Assembly (NCBI GenBank): GCA_033065855.1
Contig: JAVXUO010003232.1
Location: 162,001 to 226,000, forward strand
Source: Escallonia rubra
Lineage: Eukaryota; Streptophyta; Magnoliopsida; Escalloniales; Escalloniaceae
Direction of reading: 5' to 3'
DNA: 64,000 nucleotides
The notes beneath the pieces are model-generated. The model had not been told where the DNA came from and made no database searches. It saw nothing but the letters and a program-made list of their open reading frames with translations. Of this stretch, positions 1 through 11,587 are shown one piece after another. The position numbers were made by a program, and so were the translations under genes. Each line of letters starts with the position of its first letter. The first letter of the stretch is position 1.

Positions 1-859
1 CTCTGGTTGAAACTGTGAGATCAACTGAAAGAGAGTTTGCCACCTTACGATGAAGTCTGATGCCGACTCATTCTTGCACTGCTTTGTATTAATTAGGTCC
101 GTTATACTCAATTGTCATTCTGTATTACTGAATTGGTTGTAAAATTCCCTGATCAGGGTGTCCCAATCAGTGCAGATTAGAGTACCATATGAAAGCAGGT
201 CCCTCTAAGGATTGCGCAATCAGTTGTAGCCACAAAAGCTTATTTTCGCCTAAATAGGCTAGATAAGCAATGAAATAAGCTACATGTACCTCTGGATTTT
301 CCTTACAGTTAAACCTTCAAAAATTTGGTTGAGTGAATGTGGGTCTAAAAAGGACTTGGCCTACCCAAGACGGGTATGGTTTTGTTACCAAGTTGGTAGT
401 GGGAGTGGTCCCATCTTCGAATTTCCTCATTTCCATTTTGACTACACTATCAACATATGATAAGAGGTTTGGGTCCAAACTTTCACTAGGTAGGTGATGT
501 TGTATAGGGCCCCCTTATACATAAGGATGACGAGTTTGAATTGTCTTGGCCTCTGCATATGGTGTGCCAAAAGGTTGGGAACTATGGTTGACATAACCAT
601 CACCTCCCATACGGTTTGGTCCAATGGCTCTAAAGCCTTTCACTTGATCATAATGTCTTGATTTGTCACAGCGCTATGATGACTTTTGCTCGGTAGTAGC
701 GTTTGATAGTTGAGCTAGTAGGCCCTCTACATGCGATATCATTGCAACCATCTGATGATCTTTTTGGGCCATCTGGGCTTCTAGGCAAGCAAGCTTGTCA
801 TCAGAAGAGGATGTAATGGCGCATGTAGATACGAGACAGTTTTTAGCGTACATAGTCAC
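1..859 (-). pseudogene. Second gag fragment of Tat/Ogre-like Ty3/gypsy element, arm A
   Basis: Read on the minus strand, this stretch gives a decayed Ty3/gypsy capsid precursor. An N-terminal coiled segment (KLACLEAQMAQ near 780) is followed by a PYPSWVG motif near 360 and then by the core gag signature WDTLIREFYNQF near 130-170. Stops and frameshifts break the frame several times, so no product is expected. Gag would normally assemble the virus-like particle in the cytoplasm. It follows another gag fragment (980-3141) head-to-tail, which is unusual. The fragment runs off the left edge; arm B shows its continuation down to about 30963. Confidence 0.7.
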
Positions 860-979
860 CTTCTATAGCTGAGATATGAGTTAGTTGGGAAGCAGTGCCT
901 TGACTTCCATTTGCAATGTCCTCAAGTTAAGCCATAGAGCACGCACGTTCATCTGCGATTGTTGGGAACTCTTTGCGAG

Positions 980-3141
980 TCACTCTGGTAGGAATTCATA
1001 TAACGTGATAGGGTTTTGAGGGTTTTTCTTGAGTAAACCCGCAGGTGAGGGAAGAATTCCCCTTGACCCTTTTTGCGTCTTGATTCTAGAGTGTTTTTGC
1101 ATCATCCTAGATCTTATCAGATCTTTGTCCTTTGTTAATTGCCTTTTGCTTCTTTTGATAGGCGATAAGGGTCCATCCTTCATTCTCCGAGTCAGTAGAG
1201 TTTGAGGTTATCGAGTCAATGCGCCCATGTTTGGAAGTTACGACAGATGGACTAGGAGGAATGAGCGCTTGTGTTGATTGCAAGTTTGTTATCTTGACTT
1301 CAACTAGATAAAGTGAACCAAACTGTATGGTATATGGAGAAACTACGAATGAAATCTTACATTCTTCCTACAGTACAATGGCCCCAGTTGGAATATGAGG
1401 GTGAGCAGAGCCAAAAGTGACACACATCTGATTTGCAGAAGCCTTGTCTCCCTCGATGATAACCTTTCCACGACGTGCCAACTCCATGATCTTGTTTTTT
1501 AGGACAAAACACTTCTCAATGGGTTGGCCCATTAATCGATGGTATTTACAATATTTTGGGCATTAACTCGACCGGCCTACTCCAGTCGTTTCATTTCTGC
1601 CAAATCAATTAGCTTCATACTAAGTAGATCGTCAAGCATGCCAAGCACATCCGAGTCAAGAAATGGGTACTCTTTGTCTTGTATTTCCTTTAAAGAAAGT
1701 TTATTCCTTCCATTTTCTTGAGGAACACTTCCTTTGTCTACTTTTTTGTTCATACTCTTGGTAGAGAGTTTGATTGGCCCACTGTCCACGACCATGGACT
1801 AAGTCCTGGATTGGCAGACCTTGGTTTCCATGTGCAGCAATGCTGAGCTTCATGTCATGAGCGTTGGCTGTGAGATCCTGAAAATTCTTCGGCCGTATTC
1901 CCTAAAGGATACACAGTAGTCCACATTTCATTCCTTGAATGCACATCTCCATAGCAAAAGACTCACTTAGGCGATCCTTGCAATTGAGACTGAGATTTCT
2001 CCATCGGTTCATGTAGTCGATAACTGGCTTATCTTTCCATTGGTGTGAATTTATAAGCTCGATCATACTGATTATGCGACGCGTGCTGTCAAAATGATTA
2101 AGAAATTCTTGCTCTAACTGTTCCCAACCGTTGATCAAGTTAGGCTGATGATCAATGTACTAGTCAAACGCGTTACCCTTCAGGGATCTGACAAATTGCT
2201 TGACAAGATCATCTCTGTAGGTCCTTGCATTGTGTCATGTTTCCATAAAGCGAGCAATATGCTATATGGGGCTACCTTTCCGTCAAATTGTAGGAACTTT
2301 AACATCTAATAACCTGTAAGCATCCTTAGAAGATGATCTTTTGAGTATACAATTTGGCATAAGTAAGGGAGACTTTGTAGGCCCTTGAAATTTGTCCTTA
2401 ATAGTACCCATTCCCATTATGAACTCCCTCAGTTGGTCAATGGGAATAGAACCTTCAGACATGAGTTGAAAGGCATTTTCTGGTTTTGTCTTCTTGTTGG
2501 AATCTTCTCCTTTCGGAACGTTTTTGTTCTTATCCTCGTTGGCATTGCTTGTCTCTGCATCTTCTTTACCCTCCAACTTACTAAGGATTATGGCAATTTG
2601 AGAATCACGATCTTGGATAGTTCTTGTGAGTAACTCAAATGCTTTTGCTAGGCTCGTAACTTGCTCCTCAAGAGTCTGAGCATCTGTCACCATGACAGGC
2701 ATGGTGCCAAAGAAAGTAGCGTTAGAGCTAACGGAATTCGACGAGGCGATCTTGAACTTTGGGGATTTGGTAGGAGAAGTTGACATAGATCCTCCACTTA
2801 AAGTGTCTTCTTCATCATCCTCGTGGATAGACGGGACCATAGCATTCGAGGCGGATTCTTCAGACATGGCTGGGTGCAACAGAACAGCCTGAACAACTTT
2901 TAACCACGTCGTGTTTCACCCCTGACGGAGTTGAACTGGGAGTCTTTCTTGACTCATTGGTGTCAAAGAGCGAATTCTCCTCAAGCGAGGATGCCTTTTG
3001 CAAACTTGCTTGAGCTTTGGCTTTTGCTTGGCTATGAGTCTCCACACTTATACTTGGAGCCCCAGAACTCACAGTAGATGAAACTTTCGAGTCGGCTACA
3101 TTAAAGTGAGACATCTTTGAGGCATCGATCTTTGGAGCCAT
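980..3141 (-). pseudogene. First gag fragment of Tat/Ogre-like Ty3/gypsy element, arm A
   Basis: Probable start is the ATG whose complement lies at 3139-3141 (MAPKIDASKM), about 80 bases inside a primer-binding-site-like sequence. After a frameshift the frame continues from about 2879 with LEEQVTSLAKAFELL (coiled coil). The retrotransposon gag core follows at 1902-2138 (WEQLEQEFLNHFDSTRR, then VIDYMNRWRNLSLNCKDRL). Next come EYPFLDSDV near 1650 and a cysteine/histidine motif of the YCKYHR...EKCF type near 1490-1560. This order is typical of plant Tat/Ogre gag and protease-linker regions. Several stops and frameshifts make it non-functional. No reverse transcriptase or integrase follows. Confidence 0.75.
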
Positions 3142-3218
3142 TGGATCAACAAATGTGAGAGTATCTTTTTTTTTTGTTGTTGTTGTTGATAAAGAGAAGA
3201 GATGAGAGGCAGAGAATG

Positions 3219-3236
3219 TCCCACCGGTCGTGCCAA
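3219..3236 (-). other. Primer-binding-site-like sequence of the gag element
   Basis: On the minus strand the sequence TTTGGCACGACCGGTGGGAC sits a few bases after the inner LTR end TGTACA. TGGCAC-GTGGGAC sequences of this kind commonly follow the 5' LTR in plant Ty3/gypsy elements. The corresponding site in arm B (about 34705-34722) is degraded. Confidence 0.55.
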
Positions 3237-3241
3237 AAATT

Positions 3242-4982
3242 TGTACACACAAATTTTAAATCTAATGAAAAGACAAGAAAATTGGTGAGAAATGAAGTTT
3301 GTAATGATTTGAAAAGCGAGTACAATTCTCTGAATAGATCTTTATACAAAGAAAGGCCCTCTGATTCTTCTCTTGACTAATGCTTGTATTTTGTTTCCAG
3401 ATCAAACAATGAATTTGACTGAGTTCATTAGAACACTCAATAACTTTCGCGACGTACGAATTGAATGTTTAAATTAAAATAATGTATCCTCCAACTAAAA
3501 AAATTTGTTGACAAAGCTCTGAGTTAGAAGAGTAAACTCTGGCTGGCTGACCTGAGAGACTTTTGTCCACCCTTTAGGGCCATCCGATGTATATTTAGGG
3601 GTGGATGGGAGTGTTCATATAGAACTGCACGTCTTTGATGATTATCTCTTAATTTTGTGAAGAGATAAATACCATGCTTATGGTACAACACACGTGGCAA
3701 AATTTTATTCGACCACATAGTGATACACATGTCAACTTCTTATTTGTCATTGAATATTTATTTTAATGACTAATAAATAAAACGCCTCAATTTAAAATTG
3801 GCATAAAATTTACCCTTTTACACTTACAAAACCGCAAATTCGGTTCGGGGACTAATTTATAAGACGGGAAGGTGCTAGGCAACCCATGATACCCTAAACG
3901 GCCTCTACTTGTTTATGTGATTTTTATGATTTTTACTCTATATAACAAAACAAGCACAAAAACAAAATCTAATCTAAACTTAATTTTTGGTTTGAACTCA
4001 ACACCGGAGGTTGAGTTACGTACCCAATCTGACCAATTGAGATAAAAAATATATATTTCTAACCCGGGGGAGGCGACCGAAGTCTTGTCCTATGGTTTTA
4101 AAATTCTGATTCTAATCAACTTCTTGTAGTTGTATCATAAATTATCTTAGTCTAAACAACTTTTCAAGTTGTTTAAAAAATCTAATGCTAACCAACTTCT
4201 CCTAGTTGAATAATTTAAATTAACTGCTTTTATTCTTATTCACAGACCAAAATTCAATCGCGGAGAGGGATCTAATCTAATCTAAAACATAAAGGACAGA
4301 GGTAAAAAGACATACCTTTAATTTGGATTGCCTAGTTGCATGATGTAAAGGTTGACCTAGTGTTGAAACCAAAAGAAGGCTTATGCCCGATTAAAAAATT
4401 GAGGTATGGCATTGATATGACCTATGATATTGAGGTATGGCATTGTCGTAGCTCTTGAAGAATACATCATTTAGGCTATCACCTAAATTGCAAATCTTAT
4501 GACCAAGTTAGAACTAGTCAAAATTCGATATATACTGGATGCTCAAAGTCGAGGTTTCTAGTATAATAACACTTATTTTTGGGTTATTTTCTGTCTAACT
4601 GTTTGTCCCTTTTACGGCAACCTGGGCTATTTATATACAGGTCTGGGGAGCAGAAGAATCATAAAAGGAAACCAATTGACAATCATTATCCTTCTTTATT
4701 TACTTGAAACTCAATTATAGAAGGAAAAAACTATATTTTAATTAAAAACACATGATTAACGTAAAAATAGATAGAAACACAAATGAAAGCTAATTCAACT
4801 ACCGGACTCTTTGTCCAATCTAGACTTTGACATGAGTTAAGCACAAACTTAATGGATAAATGCAAATTGTAGCACTAAGGCGTTGGGTGGTAGTGTAGTT
4901 GCAGTGGACAAATAATATATGGAACTTGAGAGACACAAATGACTCATTTTAACAATGGTGATTTTGGGTTTAGTACGTGACA
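3242..4982 (-). repeat. Putative 5' LTR of the Tat/Ogre-like element, arm A
   Basis: On the plus strand it begins TGTACACAC at 3242, next to the primer-binding-like site, and may end at the ...GACA at 4982, so in element orientation it would read TG...CA over about 1.74 kb. A TATA box lies about 350 bases inside the outer end, in the correct orientation. The inner boundary is well supported. The outer boundary is a guess, because sequence beyond 4982 is also shared between the arms and no second LTR was found. Confidence 0.5.
4627..4637 (-). promoter_or_regulatory. LTR TATA box
   Basis: The minus strand reads TATATAAATAG, a strong plant TATA box, oriented to transcribe toward the gag fragments. 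Arm B has lost one TA step at the matching site (36116-36124). Confidence 0.5.
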
Positions 4983-6600
4983 AAACTTAGGGGGTTTCTT
5001 AATTCGGAGCCACGACTAGAATCTCTTAAAATTTCTCTAGAAAGGCTATACTTATGATACTGCTTTTGTACTTATTTAGCACAGGTAGAAAGTTCATTTT
5101 ACGTATCCCGAACTACTATGGTTTGAACGATCTTTGAATAGTACTTTAACTAGGCCTTGGATGTTTAACTTCAAAAAGTTTGAAACATTGGGCAAAGCAT
5201 AAATCTATGAACTGGACCAAAAAAACAGACGTGCAATAATGAATGTTTGAACATTCTTATGAAACATATAAGGAAGAATAAAGATACAAAGGAGTAAAAA
5301 ATCAGGATGTTTGCGCAAACCATGATACTTTTTTCTTCATGATAATAAACTGTAATTTGGTACACTGACTAAACCATTAATGCTCCCCAACTTGAACTAA
5401 AATGTTCGCAGTGTTTTAAAGAGTTATCATCAATATGATCCTATATCTTAAGCAATGGATTAAGATCACCCATGACCAACCAAACCTGATTCTGTGTTGC
5501 AGAGTCAGATTGCCGCAGCTCACTTCTCTTGTCATCCTTCTTATAGCCATAAAGCTTTTGCCAAAAGCAATATGAGTGAAAGAGCAAGTTACCACTCGGG
5601 GAGAGGATGAAAAGAGATTACCATTAACTACTTAAGCATCCCAGCCAAGCCCTACTCTGCCTACAACTCCGCCAACAACTCCTCCTACAACTCCTCCTGA
5701 GCAATTATGTAAAAGATCCCATTGAGATAAGCAATAATTAGCCATTTTTTTTATGTTCTTTTGTCTCACCTTATTCTCCACAATGCAAATCTCGGATACC
5801 ATTCTATTGTCTAACTAGATATTTCCCAGCTCAGTCTGCTAGTATTCCATATCACAATTGAGCATTAGTAAGTGCTGTGTAGTTGCTTGAATACCACTAA
5901 TAGAGGTAATTTTCTTGGTCCAGTAGATGATGCGTAAGCATATTTTCAGATGAAATTTGGTTAAAAAATGAAGATAAAGTTTAGGTTGAGCTGATAAAGG
6001 GAGAGCAAGTTGTGCATAATAACCTCATTTTGGCAAGTGAAGTCTGAGGTTAAATTAGTCATTTAGCATACTTATGTCTTCTATCCGTAACATTGATTTT
6101 TGTATATCATAAGTAAAGAATAGACATCACAAACATGTACTTTGCTAAAAGATAATGTATTACAATAAAAAAGGAAAAGGAAAATATATAATCTGCTTGA
6201 AAAAAAGTCAAATTGTCACCGGAACAAACTGAAAAAAGAGGATAGCGCCATATATAAACGACAAGGAAGATATTGTATTTCTAATTTACAGTAGGAGTTC
6301 AACGTACTTAACACTTAAGTGATGAACTTTGCGCTTATGAAAATTAGACCTTGGGGGACCGTCATAGTCTACCTCTATTAGAGGTATTCAAGCAACTACT
6401 CAGTACTCAAGCATAACTTGCCCGTCGAAATGGTTGCGGTCTACCACTGGCTATTATAAGGGCGGTTTAAACCTTAAACCTTATCAACTACTGATTCTTC
6501 TAGGTGAAGGTTATCTGATGGTGACTTTTGGTGGTAAGATGGTACGCGGCGTCCAGTTTTGAGATTAGGTTTTTGGGAGAAAAGGAAAGAAATAGAGAAA
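4983..6600. other. Non-coding stretch; 5287-6010 present only in arm A
   Basis: No gene is supported. The first 300 bases match arm B. The block 5287-6010 is missing from arm B, where a GC-rich 1.85 kb block sits instead; homology resumes at 6011/38628. Within it, 5655-5700 holds a short 15-base repeat (about three copies of an ACAACTCCTCCT-like unit). One frame would give a Pro/Thr-rich string, but no open frame extends from it. Confidence 0.7.
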
Positions 6601-7836
6601 ATGGGAACTAATAGAAAAGTTAAAATTATTTTTGTTATTCCAACTTTACCCATGCCAAAGCAGTCACGTGGTAGGCACGAGCGGAGCAACTCGGTCAGAT
6701 TGATGCTTCAGGGGCTAACTCTCCCGCCTTCTGGTGAAATCCCTCCTACGCCCGTCTCCCACCTATGGTGCGCCCTGATCGATTCCCCACACTTCATTAA
6801 AACCCATCTCAGTCGTTCGATCCAAACCAACACCAACACCACCATTGTCATCGGCGAAAAGGGCACACTCCACTCCCTGGACCTCGACTCGCTCGATCAG
6901 GCCACCCCGATCACCTTCCCTTTCAAATACTATGATTCGTTCGCCTTTTTAGCCACTTGCAACGGCCTAATCCTCGTACACTGCGCCACTTCTTGTACTA
7001 ACCTCTTTAGTCAGCCCATACGTACATTGGCGTTGTTTAACCCGTCGATCCGTAACTACTGGGTTTTGCCCTCTTCGGATGTTTTCTACCCGAATTGTGG
7101 ACCAGTTACTGTGTTAGATGACTACGGGTTTGCGTATGATGCGATTAATGATGATTACAATGTGCTTAGGGTTTTGGAGTTTAGGGATCGGAATTACAAG
7201 TGTATTGACTCGGAAGCTAGGGTTTTGGAGTTTAGGGATTAGAATTACAAGTGTATTGACTCGGAAGCAAGGGTTTATAGTTTGAAATCAAACTCGTGGA
7301 GTAGGATACCGAGTTGTGCTTATCGGTATCCAGATAGGAAAATCTGAGCCAGGCAGGTTAAAGATGCGGTGCGCACGATTGGCGATAGAGTGATCGTTGC
7401 GTTTAAAGCGGGGACGAAGGAGTTTTCGGTGGTTCCTAAGATGGAGAAGTGCTACACTGATGTTAGAGTGGATGTGTTGGAGGGGTGTCTTTGTTTGCTT
7501 GGTGGTTATGGGAAGTATTGCACTGATGTGTGAGTGATGACGGATTACGGGGTCAAGGAATCTTGGACTAGGTTGTTCACCATTGGACCGTCGGTTGTTG
7601 GGGCTTATCGTATTCTTAGCCCTTTAGCTTACTTGAGGTGTCGCGGTGAGGTTCTGTTGAATTTCAATGATAAAAAGCTAATTTGGTATGACCTGAGGAG
7701 GAAAAGTGTTAGGGATGTTCCTGTTCGCGGGTTGCCTAGTATATGTTGCGTTGAGGTTTACGTGAAAAGCCTTGTTATGCTTGATGGTTGTGGAAAATTT
7801 GAAGTGAAGAAGCAACAGGGACAAGTGCAAACATAG
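6601..7836 (+). pseudogene. F-box/FBA (CPR30-like) pseudogene, arm A
   Basis: One reading frame runs from ATG 6601 to 7836 but is broken by in-frame stops at 7240 (TAG), 7345 (TGA) and 7531 (TGA, where family members have Trp in DVWVM). Recognisable parts are the C-terminal half of an F-box (LWCALIDSPHFIKTHLSRS) and the FBA signature CNGLILV...LFNPSIRNYWVLP. The later FBA part includes GCLCLLGGY and YGVKESWTRLFTI. Intact relatives are SCF ubiquitin-ligase substrate receptors; the FBA domain binds the target. The start of the F-box is not recognisable. A 51-base in-frame duplication (7168-7269) and a 24-base in-frame deletion near 7383 relative to arm B add to the damage. No product is expected. 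Confidence 0.85.
7168..7269 (+). repeat. 51-bp tandem duplication inside the F-box pseudogene
   Basis: Two copies of a 51-base (17-codon) unit lie back to back, starting at 7168 and 7219. The second copy has CGG changed to TAG, which creates the first in-frame stop. The corresponding region is deleted in arm B, so its age relative to the duplication cannot be judged. Confidence 0.9.
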
Positions 7837-8748
7837 GAGAAGAAGAATAAGAAGAAGAAGAGGTGAATACGTATATGAATCGCCGCCCCCCGTCCCCCTT
7901 CTCTTTTGCATAGCTTAGCTATATGCTGCTTGGCATTACCTTCTTATAGATGCATATTTATTCTTTAAAGGGCATGATCATCTTTAATATCACCTTTAAC
8001 TATGATGTAGGAAGCTTCTAGAGTTCTTGCTCTCTACTCGTGCGCATAAGAAGATCATGTCTTTATGTTACCTCGTTTCTCAAACGATATGAGAAAGTAT
8101 TAACACGATGACCCTTGTTTCTTAGGGATGATTTTCTGTTAAAGGGATTCAGACTGATGTTGTAACATTCTAGAAGGACAAAAAGGAGGTAAGAGAATTA
8201 TGTAGGCCAGGTTCTTAGTTTTATAACCCTTTGTTTTCATGCTTCTGGTAGCAGATTGGTATCATTACTGTTGCTTTGCTGCGTCATGTTTTTAAGACTT
8301 CGAGCAATGATAATTTCTCTGTGAAAACAAAGTGGAAATATGTTATTGCTAGTTTTGGTTTGCCTGTTGTTACATGTGAGGCAGAAAGTATTGAAATTTG
8401 TATTCATCATAATTTCCTGTCTATTAAGCATGTTTCTATGGCTTATTGATGAAGTAGCCACATGTCAGTTTATGTGCAAGACTCTCTGTCTCATCTTTTA
8501 ATCAGGTGCTAAACAAACTAATTTACTTTTTCTTGTTTGACTACTTTGAAGTTTACTGAGTTTCAATAGTTTCTGAGTTCTGACTGACTTACAGCTTCCA
8601 AGAATAACCTGCCTTCAAAAAATTATATAAATAAAAAGAGGGAAAAATAAGTTTAATGGAAGTGCTTACTATTTGGACAAACATGTACAGAAAGACAATT
8701 ATAGCGACCTTAATATGAGCTATTGGTTTTGTACTTGTATTTTGATAG

Positions 8749-8885
8749 AGGGGTAAAGTGGGCAACATTGGAGGTATGTTCGATTACACCGGTGATTACA
8801 ACCATGTTATACTTGGTCAACGACCACAAGGGAGATCTGTGAAATCGACAATGGGAACATTGGCATTTCAAAAATGGCATGGGAG
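8749..8885 (+). other. Candidate orphan exon, arm A
   Basis: A 137-base block after ...TTGATAG and before GTATCT looks like an internal exon. One frame stays open across it and gives RGKVGNIGGMFDYTGDYNHV, continuing through ILGQRPQGRSVKSTMG to WHGR. Arm B keeps the same frame (40682-40818) with few changes. I do not recognise the protein. It could be one exon of the wrecked gene whose other pieces lie further right, or a chance open block. Confidence 0.3.
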
Positions 8886-10838
8886 GTATCTGCAGTTTTT
8901 ACTTACCTCAGGGAGATCAATGTAATTACCTTCATTAGTAATTTCCCGAAATTATCCTCCATTGGTCCACCTGACGTCAAACTCTCATCTTCTTCGTCCT
9001 CGTCCTTAATTCTTAACTATCTAAACCCTCTAATTTAAGGAATGATAGAAAGACGGAGCATATCGGATAAGGTCAAGAATCTTTAAACGATTTGACATCA
9101 ACCCAGATGGTAGTCTCAATTGAGAAACAGTGGTTGTGCTAGTCGTTGTAAACCCAGGGTCGAATTTGGTGAGATTTGTAAACATTTGAGTTATTCATGT
9201 AGATTTTAGGGGCAGATCTTTGTTGTGACTCTTCAACCTGAGCCGGTGGTATTAGGCATTAGCGATGGACCCGTGACGCAGAGAGATGCTGTCATGGGTC
9301 GGTGGTAAGTGGAGAGACTACCTCATGTGCTTTTGGGCCCAAAGCTATGTGTAGTGGCATTATCACAATGATCAATACATGTTTGGGCATCAATTATCTC
9401 CTGTTTACATGCCTTATAGGCGTTCGTTGGAGATTGTAGGGCGGAATGTGAATCACTACGAGTGTAAAGAGCTTTGCATCATACAATTCCTAGGTGTATG
9501 AACTGAAAAAAGAGAATTATGACTTCTTCGGCAAAAGGATGGGGACAACCTTCGGTACCATAAGGGAAGCATATAGTGCGCCGTCACTGAAGAAGAATGG
9601 ATTGCGCTGAGGGTGCGGATATGACACGGTTGCGAATATGGAGATATGAAGTTTTTCAAGAAAATCGCATACATGTGCAATTAAGGATAAGTCAAAGGTT
9701 GTACACTAGTGTATATTTATTGGGGGAATGGTGTGCGTGCTATGTCATAGGCAACTTCTCTATGGCCATCAACCAAAATGACATAGTTTGGGAATTCTAA
9801 GCCTCTTTTTTTTTGGCATAATCCCCCCCCCCCCCCCACTACCCCATAACAACAACATCATAGTGGAGGTCACGTTGGGAGAGAGAAGGAGTCAACCTCA
9901 GTTTTATAGATACCACTGAAAGGGCGGCATGATAGTGGTGGTGTTAGCGGTGGCTGGACAGTGGTGGACATCGCGGCAGCTCGGGCTAGATAGCGGTGGT
10001 TTCAGGTGGCATGGTAATGGAGGTAGTGGTGATGCCGTGGTGGTGATGTTGTAAGGCTTTGGCGGAGATGGAGTTCGAGATTGATTAGGGCTTCCATTAG
10101 TGCGGATATGGAGGTGGAGACCGATTAAAGCTTCAACTAGAGCGAAGATGGAGGTGGCTCGGCCTTGTTCCGGTGGCGGAGGTGGATATTGGTAAAGCAT
10201 GAGAGATAGAGAAAGAGCAGGGGATGAAGATGAGAAATCCTCGTGAAAATGGGAAAAAGGTTGGTTTTTTATAATTACCCCCAAAACTAGGCGTTTTGAT
10301 TAACGGCCACAGGGAAGAAGTCAATGGCATAGCAACACATTCGATTTCCCATATATATTACGTATATATATAACAATTATCTCCATGTAGAAGCACTAAA
10401 TTGTTTTCGATATACTTTAAAACTGGTGAGTACTTATGATTACGGAGAATTTTAAATTCAGTAAACGTGATGTGTTGGAAGTAGCAGACTGCAAGTCTGT
10501 AAAGTAAGTCACGTGCCCGAACTCCAGAGTTGGTCAATGAAAAGAATCTTGAACCCTACGTTGCTCGATGGTACTATATTGTTGTTTTTATCCTCTTCTT
10601 CCGGTTGCCCCTCTCTCTCACTCACTCCCTCTCCCCCCCTCCTCTCCATCCCCTATTTCCCACTTTTGTAAACCCTAAGGTTTTTCGGTTGACCTATTTG
10701 GAAACTAAAAATTGCAACTACAACTGAATCAAAACTCTATTTTTCAGCCACATCACATCTTGTAACGTGTCCACTACGTATATGAGATTTAAATTTTTCA
10801 AAAAATATCTGATAACTTTTGATACACACATAATGCAC

Positions 10839-11480
10839 ACCCAGCATACCGGGATCCTCATCAGTATCGACGACCAAATCTATGTGCCCGTTTCATAGGT
10901 TAGCACTACCTCCACCACCCTGTGCCTTCATGGGCATCAATTGAGTGACCCAATGGAACTTGGGAAAAGCTCAAAGGTATTAAAGACACCCTTTTGAGCT
11001 CCCACATTAGAAAGACCTTTTCAGTGGGTACCTATGGCTGGCATGTCCTGACACCGGATGAGGGGCTAGTAGTGAACACCATCTAGGCCCCAGAACATCC
11101 TAGTGATTAATGGTATGCATATAGTAGCTTATTGGGCTATTGCCTTGTGCCATTGTGCGCGTTGTCTTGTGGTTCAGACCTGCCCTCAGGATTATTGACA
11201 TCGGTGGCATGCTTGATGGCAGCATGTTGGATTTCATGTTCGGGATTCCACAGAATCCAGAGAGTCACGGTAGGTAGACAGTGCGCATTAAGTGTTGGTT
11301 GTGCATGCTGAGAATCATGATGGGAAACAGGTGCATGTGCATGCCGGAATGCCGTCAAATCATTATGCGCTGTCTCATTGAGTCCATATTGGATGTTGCT
11401 ATACGTTAAAGTGTCATCATTATGCTGGGGTGGTTTTGTGCAGGCTGGTATAGTGTGCTTCGAGAGCCTTTTATAGGAAT
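10839..11480. repeat. LTR-like dispersed repeat fragment, arm A
   Basis: The block around 10905-11060 resembles 24585-24725 elsewhere in the window. Both share GGAACTTGGG, an AAGCT-CAAAG-like segment, a GAGCT/AAGCT segment and an AGAAAGAC segment in the same order. This suggests a dispersed LTR or other interspersed repeat. Arm B carries it at about 42760-43385. Ends and orientation are not resolved. Confidence 0.4.
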
Positions 11481-11579
11481 ATGGTGGTTCACGATATCGT
11501 CACCAAGGCAAAAGAATGTGCACGAGCCTCACAAGTCATTTCACTGCAGCACAAAAAGTGCGCACCGTGACTAATTGTC

Positions 11580-11587
11580 ACGGCTGT
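11580..11587. repeat. Left target-site duplication of the hAT-like element
   Basis: ACGGCTGT here is repeated at 12741-12748. The empty site in arm B (43486-43493) holds it once. Confidence 0.85.

Larger units (their letters stand above)
7837..11579. other. Long non-coding stretch of arm A
   Basis: Apart from the small items listed separately, I see no gene. The stretch matches arm B 39817-43485 closely. It includes a GAAGAA-rich tract just after the F-box frame, a C homopolymer near 9824-9838, and a GTGG-rich tract (about 9935-10160) whose apparent reverse-strand frames are low-complexity Pro/Ser/Thr strings. Around 10590-10650 there is a C/T-rich tract. Confidence 0.7.

Noticed and set aside
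9904..10330. Pro/Ser/Thr-rich reverse-strand frames, also present in arm B at 41845-42271
   Set aside because: They arise from a GTGG-rich tract; similarity between arms only reflects the duplication.
10470..10530. tRNA-like stretch with GCAGACTGCAAGTCTG
   Set aside because: No convincing acceptor stem or T-loop; the arm B copy (near 42430) changes the would-be anticodon arm on both sides without compensation.
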